In this document: positions 12,169 through 22,885 of the stretch, piece after piece
Layout of the letters: every line of letters begins with the position of its first letter
Numbering within the stretch: the stretch's first letter is position 1
DNA from: Symbiodinium natans
Taxonomy: Eukaryota; Sar; Dinophyceae; Suessiales; Symbiodiniaceae
Direction of reading: 5' to 3'
Length of the DNA: 64,000 bases
Assembly: GCA_905221605.1 (NCBI GenBank)
Contig: CAJNDS010000079.1
Span: 34,501-98,500 of the forward strand
Program-made: the position numbers and the translations under genes
Notes under the pieces: generated by a model
What the model was told of the DNA's origin: nothing
What the model saw: only the letters and a program-made list of their open reading frames with translations
Database searches by the model: none

Positions 12169-12305
12169 GAGGCGGCGAGAATGCAACCGAAGTGTCCGAA
12201 GCAGCTGAACAAGCGGCTCCAGAACCGACTGACATGTTTGAAACTGCACTCATAACTGAGCTCAGGGAGCCCCCACATGTTCCGGTTCTGATGACAAACT
12301 ACCAG
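12169..12305 (+). CDS. Possible exon 5' of the ACP-thioesterase gene
   Basis: The acceptor is ATCCAG|G. The following frame reads GGENATEVSEAAEQAAPEPT then DMFETALITELREPPHVPVL, ending at a TAG at 12306. The composition (acidic linker then hydrophobic segment) looks coding and the alternative frames do not. No donor or partner exon was fixed, so assignment to the downstream gene is only by proximity and strand. Confidence 0.33.
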
Positions 12306-12474
12306 TAGCAGAGGCTTGCTGACGTTCGGCAGACCATGCTCACGCCAACCTTGTCTTAGGATCAGTGTATGTGCTGACCATGCCGAGCTGATTTCGGCTC
12401 GGACACTGTTTTCCCCACCTGGGCCGATTTCTCCCACGTCAGGCTTCATTCGGTAGGACTGCAAGAGGCGTCCG

Positions 12475-15400
12475 ATGCTTGCTGGCTGCGGTCAACGGGC
12501 TTTAACAACGGAAGTGGCTTGCAAAAGCGATCCTCTTCACCAACCTTTACCCACGGAGATGGCTTGCAAGGGCGATCTTCTTCACCAACCCGTTGCTGGA
12601 GATGCAACGCAACTGGTGACATGGTTCCATATTCTCAGTGTAAGGCTGGGAATAAAGCACGCTGCACCTGCACAAAGCGGATGGACCAGACGGATTCCCA
12701 GGCTCGAAACTGTGGAAAGTCTCCTCTCAGAGGAGCATCTTGTGCTTGCAGCCTCTGCCCCTGCATGTGTGCCATTGTATCCACATTTGCCATTGCTGTT
12801 CCTCGACAGCCATCTGACGTCCATGGCAAGAGCTGAGCGAAACACCATCGTGCTCGTCCGCAGGCCGTGGCCAACCAGAAGCTACGCCTTGGCATCAAGG
12901 CTTTTGTTGAAGAGGCAGCGCCGGCTGCAAGATGCAGGTGAGTCACAGGTTCGCATTGGTCTGGAGCACGCAGGAAGCATGCAGACGGCTGGTTCAGTCC
13001 GCTTGCTGACGGACGATACTGGGGTGTGTGTCCATTCAAAGCATCCCTTGCCAACAAGGCGATGTCCTGTTGCTCGCACAGATGCTTGCCCGGCTCTCTG
13101 GTTGCCAAGAATATTCGCTGCCACCGACTTGGGCTTTGCATACGGCCATGTGAAGTACAAGATGTACAAGTGGGCAGAGCTGGATGGGTTGGATGTGCAC
13201 CGTATCCGAACGCCAGCAGCTTGTCGGCAGCGACCTTGTCGCGGCAGCATCACATCTGCAGCGGTCGCGCAAAGCTTTTGCTTCCCAGTGCGGCGTTGTC
13301 GCGCGCGGGTGTCGGCAGAACGTCCCGAACAGCAATTGCATTTGAGGCAGACCCTGTCCGACACGGACGTGGGGCTGTTAGAACCATTGAAAGTGTTCGC
13401 GGCTGCACGACGACAAAGCTCGAGGTCTGGCTTTGAATTCACGCCTTCGGCACGTCGTCGACAGCAACATCGCTCCTGCCGCAGAGGACTTGGCACCCGC
13501 GCCCCTTCCATACTTCTTTCCAGCCCCGGCGGGAACCGGCGAGCAGTGAGAATGGATCCCCATTGTGTCACCACGAAGCATGCCGTGTCAACACTGCGAG
13601 TTCCTGCTGCTCGCATAGATGCATGCCGCGATCGTTGTTTGTACTCAGACTCAAGAATACTTGCTTCCACCAACTTGGGCTTCACGTGTGGAAACGTGAA
13701 GTACAAGATCTATGGGTGGGGAGAGCTTCGTGGGTTGGATGTACACCACGTGGGAAGACCAGCAGCGTGTCCGCAGCGACCACTTCGTCGAAGCATGACA
13801 TCTACTGTGGTGGTGGCGGCGACAAGTCTGCAATGGCAGACAGCTCGTGCTCAACCTGGTGTTTGGAATTGGCTGCAGAAGCTAGCCACGGCACGACGAT
13901 ATAGCTTATCAGCGCGGCACTGTAGCATGGAGGTCCGGGTGAATGCCCCCGGACAGCACATGCACTTGGAGAAGACTTCCTCGTCCGACACGGACGTAGG
14001 AATTTTTACTGTTCGAAAAGCGGTCATGGTTGCATGGCAGCGGGACAGTACTGGAGCATGCACTAATGCTGAGCGTTTTGACGCTGGTGTGAATGCGTGC
14101 CAGGCTTTTTGTTTGTACTCCAGCAGAAGTAGTGACACTGGCTTGAAGGTGCCGGAATGTCAGCTGGAAGCCGAGTTGAACGCGCGCCGTGCGGTGACAC
14201 CAGCAGCATGTCAGCAGCGGACCTCTCGCAGGAGTGTAACGTTTGTCGTGACGAACAGGACAAGAAGCCTCTTGCGAAACTGTTTGCAATCGGATCGCAA
14301 GCTGGACCCGGTGGTGCCTCTTTGTGCAAGATGCAGCCTTCACATTGCGGTTGCAGTGTGCAGCAGGCACCTGACACTTCCTGACGCTCTTCGTCACTGT
14401 GCAGCAGATCAGAACAGTGTGATTTTGGACTGTGGTGTTGCCGTGAGCTCAAGCTTCGGCATGTTTGGAGGTGGCACGGCTACTGGCAAAGCCGAGGGGT
14501 GCTGCGTAGTCATGTGCTTTGGCCGTTCCAGACTCGCTGTCATTTGCCGGCCACTGCGGCACTGTAGCGGCGCTATTGCCATCAACCCGTTGAGGACTTT
14601 GCGGGCACGGAGTCCTTTCAGGATGTGGGACAAACCTATGTCAGCTGCAGTCGAACCTTCTTCAAGCGTTCCACGCAAGCATGCGGTGAATGAGGCTGCC
14701 CCATTCCATCGCGCCCGGTTTCCTTGGCAGCTAACCCAGGGAGCGACGATTTCCGAACGGCCACGGAGTTTGAGCAGAGGCCATGGGAGAGATGCAGTCC
14801 ATGCTTTGTTTAGAGACTGCTTACAGGATGTCATGTTGCGTAGCCGTGTGGAGATGGAGGCCTCCTGGGCAGAATGCGGGCTAGATTCCCTCTCCAGCAT
14901 TGCCTTCGCTCGGCGGCTTTCGGACACCTTTGACCTTTCCTTCGACGCCACGACTTTCTTCGACTTCAGCTCGCCAGCCCTGTTGGCAAAAAACATCTGG
15001 GAGAGACTCCATGACAAGGAGCCCTCTGTGTCCCCAAACCGGGACCCAGCTGCAGGGACCGGAGCTGGTCGAACGTGGCGAAGCACAGACACCCGGGGAT
15101 GCCAGCTTAGCCCGGTGAATTCGCAACCGAAGCCTGGCAAGGTCCTCTACATTTGTCCGCCATTTGGGTTTGGAAGGCACGGCTTAAACGTTGAGGTGTA
15201 TTTAATTAATGGGTGCAAAGCATAGTTTTGCAACGGGACTCATGGCTTCAAAGGGTTCTGCACTACATGCACCCTTCTTCATCTCAAATTTGGCAGGTCG
15301 TACTTTGCATCCTGGACTAGATGGTTGGGGGACACTTGCGAAGTTCACGTACTTGGTGGTGCGGCGCGATGCTGGAATACGCAGCTTCAATCAAGCGCTT

Positions 15401-16827
15401 CATATGTCCAAGGAACGTGTGACTCCCGCCCTTTCGTCATCTTCGGTCATTCCTTCGGTTCCATTGTTGCCTTTGAGCTCTGCAGCCACCTTCAAGAACT
15501 CCTCGAGATGCCAACATGCCTGATCGTTTCTGGTTCGCCTCCACCCGGGATGTTTGAGTGGAAAAAAGACATGGCGCCCTTCAATTGCTTTGACATGGAG
15601 GTAAAGGATGCTGGGTTTGTCCGAGATATTCTCTGCGACTACCATGTGCTGGACGCAAACATGGACGTGCTGACGGATGACCTCCTCCTGGCTGATCTGA
15701 ATTTAGTAGCTCGGTTGGCTTCTCTTTTGTTTCGCTTCTGTTGTACTCCAACTTCTGCCTGAATAGACGCGATGATTCTGTTTAGAAGGGCTTAAAGGCC
15801 AACGCAGGTGAAGTCGTACATGCCCCGACCCGATCGCAAGCTGGCTTGTCCAATCGTCGGCATTCATGCGAATGATGACGTCCTGGTCCCTTCTTCAAGA
15901 ACTGTAGCGGCATGGTCGGCGTACACAACGAGCACCTTCACCATGCACCAAATAGATGGCACCCATTTCTTCTTCTTCAGACCTCCTGCCGCATTTGTCG
16001 CCCTTGTCCAGAGTTGCCTGGACGCGTACGACAGCGCCACCTGGCCCGGCCCCGGAGCGTATGAACTGCATACATTTTGGTGGGGAACCCGCGATCTGCA
16101 CACCTACCCTTTTGGAGTGAGTCCTAAAGGGTACATCATATACACTGACGGCCATGTCTTCGTGCACCTTTGTGACCCGCTAGTGGATTCTGCAAAGCCT
16201 TTGGCAGCAGCACACTCACAGGCATTTTATCACGGCACCTATGATGTTGAGAATGGGGCGGTGTTCCACCACATTGAGATGTCCAACAACCCCAATGATC
16301 ATGCTGATGTTCTCGGGAGGTATTTTCACTGGCAAGAAGAGGGGCGTAAGCTGACCCTGTCAACGCAGCCAGATTCGATGCGTGCTGCGGGAGGCACGTT
16401 AGTTTGGCAACGCTTGCCCGATTGCGGTGGCAATCATCAGAGTGCCCTTGAAGGAGCCTGGAGACTGGTCAGCGCCACAGAGATTGAGCTGACAAAGGGG
16501 ATGCTGGTGATCAGACGTGGTAAGCTGATGCTTCAGTTGCAAAAGCCTGAGCGTCCGAGTTTGCCCGACGTTGATCCGGAGCACGTGCCCCCTAGCCTGT
16601 GGCTGCAGAACATGGGAACCTGTATGAGCTGTGTGTGCGAGATCCAGGTCCTCAGCTCTTATCTCAGTGGCCACGTAATCCTTGCTTATCCCAAGCCAGG
16701 CTCCTTGAATCCACTGCTTCAGGCGTGGGAGTTTCGATGGGCGCATGCCTTACAGGCGGAGGATCAAGATGTCCGGTTATCCGTCACAGCAGAGGGTGTG
16801 CAGCTTGTGTTTCATCGTCTCGGTTAG
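12475..16827 (+). CDS. Acyl carrier protein - thioesterase - lipocalin-like domain protein (PKS/NRPS-type 3' end)
   Basis: The secure part has three exons: one ending at 15176, one at 15297-15705 and one at 15808-16827, which ends with TAG. Intron 1 (15177-15296, 120 bp) is GC-AG and reconstitutes GFGRSYFASWTRWLGD across the join. Intron 2 (15706-15807, 102 bp) is GT-AG and joins ADLNL to VKSYMPRP in phase. In order: an ACP with GLDSLSS, its Ser codon at 14887 being the expected phosphopantetheine site; a thioesterase with FGHSFGS (nucleophile Ser codon 15451), HANDD (acid near 15874) and GTHFF (His codon 15964); then two lipocalin-like segments. The role expected from the family is to carry and release an acyl/polyketide chain. 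The reading frame is open back to 12475, but nothing before about 14790 is recognisable and it contains tandem repeats, so the 5' half may be intron. No ketosynthase, acyltransferase or reductase is visible upstream in the window. Product unknown. Confidence 0.82.
12510..12593. repeat. 51-bp tandem duplication
   Basis: The segments GTGGCTTGCAAAAGCGATCC and ATGGCTTGCAAGGGCGATCT, each followed by TCTTCACCAACC-type sequence, occur back to back with a 51-bp (17-codon) period. The length keeps the frame. Confidence 0.75.
13021..14240. repeat. Large imperfect tandem repeat inside the 12475 open frame
   Basis: Copy A (about 13021-13375) and copy B (about 13561-14000) share GTGAAGTACAAGAT (13150 and 13696), GGGTTGGATGT-CAC, CCAGCAGC-TGTC-GCAGCGACC and TCCGACACGGACGT (13358 and 13984). 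A weaker third copy lies at about 14041-14240 (TTTTTGTTTGTACTCC, CACCAGCAGCATGTCAGCAGCGGACC). The spacing is about 546 bp early and 626 bp late, so there are indels. Differences between A and B are only mildly third-position biased and other frames also stay open. Whether this encodes protein repeats or is intronic tandem DNA is undecided. Confidence 0.75.
14791..15010 (+). other. ACP (phosphopantetheine-binding) domain
   Basis: Within the gene above. Helix 1 is VHALFRDCLQDVM, the attachment loop AECGLDSLSSIAFA, then FFDFSSPALLAKNIWERL. These are in the usual ACP order and spacing (about 70 residues). The conserved Asp-Ser pair is intact. Confidence 0.88.
15177..15296 (+). other. GC-AG intron, 120 bp
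   Basis: The donor is GGAAG|GCACGG and the acceptor TTGGCAG|GTCG. Removal restores the thioesterase N-terminal core in phase 2. A stop at 15223 shows that the intron is real if the thioesterase is intact. Confidence 0.85.
15706..15807 (+). other. GT-AG intron, 102 bp
   Basis: The donor is TTTA|GTAGC and the acceptor AACGCAG|GTG. Removal joins ADLNL to VKSYMPRP, the expected thioesterase segment before the catalytic acid strand. There is an in-frame stop at 15760. Confidence 0.85.
16048..16824 (+). other. Two lipocalin-like domains fused after the thioesterase
   Basis: The first begins GAYELHTFWW and contains TYPFGVSPKGYIIYTDGHVF and GTYDVENGAVFHHIEMS, then a TLVWQRL end strand. This is the pattern of the lipocalin-like domain family found as stand-alone and tailoring proteins (PF13924-like). 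The second starts at 16453 with GAWRLVSATEIELTKGMLVI and ends LVFHRLG; it is more divergent. Inference: a ligand-binding barrel acting on the released chain. Confidence 0.68.
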
Positions 16828-16996
16828 CCCGCTGGTCCTTCTTTCCTGGCCCTTTCGAGCTGCGGCGCGTGGGGCAACAGAGGGCGTGCAGCTTGTTTTC
16901 TTTGTCGGCTCGGTTGGCCCAGTAATTGGTCATTCTTTCTGAAAAGCAGAGAGCCAAGTGGGCTCCGAGGTTCACAGACGCCAGTGATGAAACGCG

Positions 16997-17430
16997 TTGG
17001 AATGTCTTGAAATATCTTGGAATACTTGGGATGTCATGCAAGGCCCTTGTCTCGGGGTCTCAATGTGTGTCATCCAGGATGTTGGTTGAAAACATGCTGT
17101 TGGTGTTCAGAGATTCGAGGAGGTGCCCCAAAGCTGTGAGCCCCACAACCGAAACCGCTCGAAAGCTTTCTGGACACTTTTAATCGGGCAACGTCCCATA
17201 GGGACTTGACATGCCAAAGGAAAAAGGCACACTCAATAGATGCCGAAGCTATGGCACACAAAGATTGCCCTCAAGCTGGCTGCGAAAGTGATCTTCAGCG
17301 CCTGCGGTGCTTGCCCTCAAGTTTCAGACCTTCAGGATGCAAAATAGATGTAAGGCTGATGAACACTAGAGTCACTAGGGCATCGGGTTGCATAAACGAG
17401 AACCCAGAAATTACGCACCTTGCAAAGCCT
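16997..17430. repeat. Gene-flanking dispersed repeat, copy 1
   Basis: About 170 bp after the stop of the ACP-thioesterase gene. Shares GTTGGAATGTCT, ATACTTGGGATG, GCCCTTGTCTCG, GTGTGTCATCCA-GATGTTGGTT and TTCGAGGAGGTGC-CC-AAGCTGTGA with 21486-21735. A second patch (GCATCGGGTTG, GCACCTTGCAAAGCCTCTGCT) matches further on. Confidence 0.75.
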
Positions 17431-17499
17431 CTGCTTTGCTGTAACACATGCTATGGGCCAGACAGTGCGAAGAGCTGTCGGAAACGTTGGGCATGCAAA

Positions 17500-18375
17500 T
17501 CCTAAAGCCCTTAACCCTGGAACTACCCCAAAACCTGGAGAACGTGTAGCCGCGAAGCCCCAAGCCCCAAATACTTGACGACGCAGGCAGGGTTCCAGGG
17601 CCGTGGGATTTGTGGGCTTTTGGGTTGAAGGGTACAGCCCACGGGTTTCATGACGCTAAAGGCTTAATCAGGGTTCGGGTTCCTGAACCCTAAGTAAACC
17701 CCCGAACCAGTGACCCAAACCAGCCCACCCTAAAAGCCAGCACACACACTGGCTTCAGGGTTAAGTTAAACCTAAACCCTAATAGGGTGCCAAATCTGAC
17801 ATCCTACTTCCCGATCGGCCGGCTCAGCGACGGAGGCCGAATGGCACGCCTTGGAACCTGAGCTTACGGTTGGGCTAGGGTTTAGGGTTTAGGCTCAGGG
17901 GGTAGGGTTAAGGCTGAGGGGTTAAGGTTGAGGGCTTAGATGTATTTAGGCCTTAGGGTGTAGATGCCTTTGGGTTCCATTTTTCGGAGTTTCTACCCCA
18001 AAACCCAAAACCGTAAACCTGAAAACCCTAAAGCCCTAGATTCCAAACCATAAACCCTACACTCCCCAGCCCTCAATGCTTTTAGACTCGTTCTTTACAG
18101 TAAAGCCCCTTTTGGAGAACCCTGACCACTGAGCAAAATGAGGGGCCACTAAGTAGAACCACACGCTCCCGTGGGGGCGTGAATGAAGTGAGGCAATTTC
18201 GGCCGTATTGCAGCGTTATTCAGCAAGGGACTAGAAGAATAAACCACCGAGAACTTCCACGAACAAGACGCACAGTCAATAGTAACCTATCACACAAAGC
18301 TTCTGGATCACAACAAAAAGATTCACCCCCCCCCCCGTTCCCCTTTCTTTTTGGCGATCCGGCGACTTCAATCGC
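17500..18375. other. Non-coding, decayed CCCTAAA/TTTAGGG words
   Basis: Dense with CCTAAACCC and GGTTTAGGG fragments (notably 17690-17790, 17876-17945, 17995-18065) and a C-run at 18328. No gene supported. Confidence 0.5.
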
Positions 18376-18388
18376 GGCCTGTCTGAGC

Positions 18389-18628
18389 ATGGTCCGGATC
18401 TGGATTGTGGGCAGCTGCTGCTTTGGACTTCTTATGTTGGGACCACTGGGATCCCTGACAGCTCTGAGAGAAGGCGCCCCTCCAGTTCCCAGCAACCCGG
18501 CTGCATTCGACTCTCCGTGTTTAGGTCTTCCAAGTGGCTCCTTTGAGAAGGTCCTTGAGACACTGCAGAAGGGATGCCTTGAGCACCTTCTTTCTTGTTT
18601 AGGCGCATGGGCATCAAAACATAGCTAG
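18389..18628 (+). CDS. Small ORF or first exon with signal-peptide-like N-terminus
   Basis: ATG at 18389 opens a 79-codon frame that starts MVRIWIVGSCCFGLLMLGPL, followed by GSLTALREGAPP. This is a basic n-region, a strong hydrophobic core and a plausible cleavage after the LTA region. The remainder is Pro/Ser then a short amphipathic helix (FEKVLETLQK). It lies about 450 bp upstream of the membrane TPR gene on the same strand and might be its first exon, spliced from near 18570, but no junction could be proved. Confidence 0.35.
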   Translation: MVRIWIVGSCCFGLLMLGPLGSLTALREGAPPVPSNPAAFDSPCLGLPSGSFEKVLETLQKGCLEHLLSCLGAWASKHS

Positions 18629-19087
18629 TGTTCTTGTCGTCGTTGTCCCTTTAGATTTAGCTCTCGCAAAAACCCCAAGTAAACTGGGACTGTGACTGTG
18701 ACCCTAAACCCGAAACTCCAAGCTCTACTGCATTGCACCATCAGGTCTGTTGAGCCCGAGCCGCAGTTTGCTTTCGATCGCCGAAGGTCGGATGTGCCGG
18801 CAAGCTAGTTAGGGTTTAGGGATGTTTTGGGCTTAGGATTGTCAGTTAAGAGGTGCTGGCAGCAGTAGAGTATCAGCAGTGACCAGTGGCCTGCAGATCC
18901 TTACCATGGAAGCTTCATGGAGGTGACAATGCTTTGCGGCTTCCGACCCTTGCCAATCTGCTGCAGCAGCCCACCTGCCCTGGCCACAGTTTCTTGTCTT
19001 GAGCAAGCTGTAGCAGGGTTTAGGGTTTGGCGCGATTGGTTGGTCAGCTTCAGTTGAACAGGTGAGGCGGCTTGCTCGGAAGCTCAG

Positions 19088-21252
19088 GTCATTGGAAGAA
19101 CATTCTTCCTGCGAATGTCCGCGGCCGCAAGATTGTAATTAGCATTATTGCCTCCTGTCTGGCGATCCTGTTGGCACTTATTGCGGTTAACGCTTTGTCC
19201 TTCATTGCTGCGTTGGCACACTGGAGATGGAGTGCGTCCACGACGCCTTTGTGCACAACATGTTTCATGGTTTCGCTCTTGTTTGCAACTATTCTGGCTG
19301 CAATGTCGGTGCCTTCATCCATGATTCCGCAGCTGGCCATTCGCGTTCCTTCTCACTGGCCACAACTGACGAGCTGTAACTATCTTCATTTCGTGGATCC
19401 TCCGCTTGAGCTATTCCCTGAACATGCTGGGCGAGAACTCTCCGCCGATGAGCAGATCCAGAGACGTGATTATTTCTGCTCAGCCATTCTTTGGCTATTG
19501 ATGGCTGGCTTTGCAGCTCTCAAGCTGCTAACATGGTGGGCAAAAGCTTGCAGGGCTTACCAACCTGCCCGCTCAGGCAGCGACCGGTCTGGTCAGTATG
19601 AGAGCCTAGGTGAGGAGGATCCGGATTCGGAGGCGCATGAGATCCACATGCAGCCGCACGGGGAAACCAGGGGAACCAGGGGAACCATTTTCCTTCCTTG
19701 GTATCAGCACTTGGCTGTGCACTTGTCTTGCGCAATTCCTTCGGTGCTCCTGGCACTTGCCGGCAGATTGGACGTGCAGGCGGGTGTTTGCTGGGAGGTT
19801 TATCTTCTGTGGCTGTTTGCGGTGTTTGGCAGCACTTTGCCACATGCCATCTGTCTGGTTGTCTCCTTGCCCATGCACCGCGAAGTGCCAGATTTTGCAG
19901 GCTTGACGATCAGTTCTGTTCTGCCAGTCGTGGGTGAGCGTCTGGACACGTTCAAGGACTGGCTTTTCGTAGCGCTAGCACTGAGCAAGAGGACCCTGCT
20001 CAGCTTTTTGCTTGCAAGCCTTGGTATTGTTATACTGCTCGTCTCTAACGTCTACATGCGAGCTTATCATGCAGAAGCTCTAGCGCGGTTTCTGATGCCA
20101 GAGTGGGCTGCCTGCTATGGCCCAAAAAAGGAAGGCTTCCTGACGTCACAAACGTCTCCAGCAAAACTGGCCATAGCAGTCACTGAGGATTTGCCTCAGG
20201 CCTGTCTGCAAACGTTATTTGTAGCTCTCTATGGAGGATCATCGGCACAGTCCCTGTTCATTGCCATCAGTTGCACAAAGATTGCCCTGTGCTTGGGCCT
20301 TCGAAGCCTTGCGCTTGAGCGAGAAGGTCGCTACGGCGATTCCTACGAAGCAGCCGCGGAGTTTTATCGAAGTTTGCAATTCATGGCTGGGAAACTCGGC
20401 TTGCATGCCACCTTGGGGCTTTGGGCTCAAACTAATCTGGCAAAGAGCTTGGGAGATCTTGGCAGGCATGAGGAGGCTCTGGATGTCTACAGGAAGGTTC
20501 TGCAAATGAGTCAGGGGCATCTGGGTCCGGGTCATCCAGACATCGTCACCGCTAAGGCGAATGTTGCTTGGAGCTTAGGTGCTCTTGGCGAACATGAAGA
20601 GGCAAAGGATTTGCTGCACGAGGTTGTCACCGCAAGGACTGCAGCGTTCGGCTCTCGTGATGCAGACACATTAGATGCTGAAGCCGCTCTCGCCTGGAAC
20701 CTAACGAGACTGAAAAGATACGATTCGGCACTTCAACGGCAAGAAAAGATATTTAACATTCGCAGCGACATGTTGGGCCAGCAGCATGAAGACACTTTGA
20801 GTGCGCAGGCAAACCTTGCTTGGACCTTCGGGAGGTTGGACCGACATGCTGAAGCTCTGGCTCTGCAAGAAGAAGTGTTCGCCGAGAGAAGGAAGCTTCT
20901 GGGCGAATGGCATCCTGATACGCTCCGTGCTCGTTTTTATGTTGCTGTAACTTTACGAAGCATGGGCAGGTACAAGGATGCATTGAAGCACCAACGAGAG
21001 GTGCTTGCTGGGAGGAAGGAGGTCTTGACCCCCAAGCATCCAGATATCGTTCGTGCTGGCTTAAACCTTGCTTTGGTTCTGGGAGACCTTGGTTTGCGTT
21101 CTGAAGCCATGGAAACATCCCTGGAATTGGTTGCAGTGGGCAGTGAAGTGCTGGGTGCGGACGATGAAGATGTCATCTGTGTTCAGGAAAGCCTCGAAAG
21201 TCTAGCGCTTGAGACGGCGAAGCCAAAGCAGCCTTGCCTAGCAAGAGAGTAA
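19088..21252 (+). CDS. Multi-pass membrane protein with kinesin-light-chain-type TPR tail
   Basis: The open frame extends 5' to 19072, where it would need a TTG start. The CTCAG|G at 19087 is a better explanation: a splice acceptor, with the true start on an upstream exon. Counting from 19072, hydrophobic segments occur at about residues 21-48, 61-82, 136-156, 212-230, 240-266, 296-328 and 372-412. An acidic loop lies near 170-200, and an EDLPQACLQ motif near 372. From about residue 420 to 705 there are six or seven helix-turn-helix repeats of about 42 residues, with GPGHPDIVTAKAN, HEDTLSAQANLAWTFGRL and HPDTLRARFYVA. These are the HPDT-type TPRs of kinesin light chain and nephrocystin-3-like proteins. 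The stop TAA is at 21250. Likely a membrane-anchored scaffold; partner unknown. Confidence 0.85.
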
Positions 21253-21485
21253 TGTACATCGTGAGGTGCTGGCAGATTCAAAGTATCACTTGCTGCAGAG
21301 CAATGGAAACAGCTCCTGTTTTGCTTGGTCTCGTGCAGGAAGCTTGCAGATTCTCAAAGACAGGATCGCAAAAGAGCTCGCTGCGTTGTGTTGTGCAGGG
21401 TTGGCCGGATGTATTGCGCTGCTACTTATCCTCCATGGTCATTGTATGCAGCTATGCCATACTGGGAGTCATAATGGTGGATAAG

Positions 21486-21735
21486 CGTGTTGGAATGTCT
21501 CCAAATCTCCAAATATCTTGCATACTTGGGATGCCCAGCAAGCCCTTGTCTCGCGGTATGTGTGTCATCCAAGATGTTGGTTTTACAAGATGCTTCAGGT
21601 GTTCAGGGATTCGAGGAGGTGCTCCGAAGCTGTGAAGGGCATCGGGTTGAATGACGCACTTGCAAGAAACAGAAGTTGGGATGCAGGTGCAAGGTTGCAA
21701 AGCCTTTGCTGGTCTCAGAATGCACTGCATGAGAC
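21486..21735. repeat. Gene-flanking dispersed repeat, copy 2
   Basis: Starts about 235 bp after the TPR gene stop. Homologous to 16997-17430, which follows the ACP-thioesterase gene. Its 3' end runs into the left arm of the inverted duplication. Confidence 0.75.
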
Positions 21736-22272
21736 AGATGCATCGATTGCATTGCCCTCTCCGTACCCAAAAGCGGCCTTCGACTTCGTGCTATTCAGCT
21801 TTCGGCTCAAGACTATCGGGCCCTCTGCTGCAGCCCGTTTCCCTGGAGGCCTCTCATCTACAGTTCGGGTCTATCAGGGTTTATGGTTTTGAGCTTCCAC
21901 ATGTTGGCTGAAGTTTGATATGCATGCTTCTGAGGCATCGGCCATGCAGCAAGCTCCGACGGCTGTGCCTTCACTTCTTCAGGGCAGTAGGCAAACACTG
22001 CCGAAGAGGGCTGGGTGTGCAAGCAATGAGCAGAGATTGACCATCCAGCTCCCCCGGCCGTTAACCCGAAGTGCTCAGTCGACGCCGACGCCGGAGTCGA
22101 CGCCACAAGGTCAGGGTCCTGACAGCCCCAGCACCTCTCCTGGTTTCATGAGTCGCATGGCCGACCTTTTTTTGGTCTGCCGTTCCCTTCCTTGCCGCGG
22201 CGTTCCCAAAGCCCTTGCCAAGGAGCAGGAGTTGATAAAGCGCAGAAGGCGCAGGCCTCTCGGGGCTTCGAG

Positions 22273-22470
22273 GTGCAAGACTTCCCTCTCGGCGTGATGG
22301 CATTCGACCCAGTGAACCCTTCGCTGCGCGAACGGCTCCTGACAGCCATCGGAACTTCACTGCACTCGACCTTCGAGCCCTTGCAAGGCTTCCACGGTGG
22401 CAGGAACGAAGGCACTTCGGCAAGACACGCTCTCAAAACACGGCAGCATGCTAGGACCTACTATGTCTAA
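22273..22470 (+). CDS. Unrecognised terminal exon in left arm
   Basis: The acceptor is TTCGAG|G. The frame begins VQDFPLGVMAFDPVNPSLRE, continues with RLLTAIGTSLHSTFEPL and ends ARTYYV before TAA. The same exon is conserved in the right arm (29864-30061, minus) with few changes, and the frame is kept. Function unknown. Confidence 0.45.
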   Translation: MQDFPLGVMAFDPVNPSLRERLLTAIGTSLHSTFEPLQGFHGGRNEGTSARHALKTRQHARTYYV

Positions 22471-22885
22471 GCAGGCAAAATTGTGAATCAGTGAGCGCTT
22501 GGTTTGCTTCATCTCAGGCATCTGGTTCGTGAAGGGAGGAGGCCAGGAAGCCTTTCCCAGCTTTCAGCTCTCTTCGCGAATACATTGCGCTCAGGTGAGA
22601 CGTTGGTGGTGAAGCTGGTAAAATTTGATCCGCCCCTCGTCCGAGCCATCTGAGATCCTGAGCCCCCAACCTAGAAAAGCTTTGAGCCAAGGTCTACCCC
22701 TTCACAACTGGTAGAGGAGCAAATGTTCCGAAAGCTCTTTCAGGACTCTGTCGAAAGTTTTCGTAGGCAGCCAAATGGAGGGGGCATCTATCCTACTGCG
22801 TGATTTGCATAGGGTTTGGGGTTCCAGGTAGGGTCAATGTGGCTGCTGGTTGTCATTTCAACCTCTCACACCTCACTTTGGGCAG

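Noticed and set aside
12882-13706. 274-codon minus-strand frame across the tandem repeat
   Set aside because: Lies opposite the ACP-gene frame, has no recognisable domain and stays open only because the repeat lacks stops on both strands.
14791-16827. Reading the carrier/thioesterase gene as part of a defined natural-product or toxin pathway
   Set aside because: No ketosynthase, acyltransferase, adenylation or tailoring enzyme is visible, so the product class cannot be inferred from this window.
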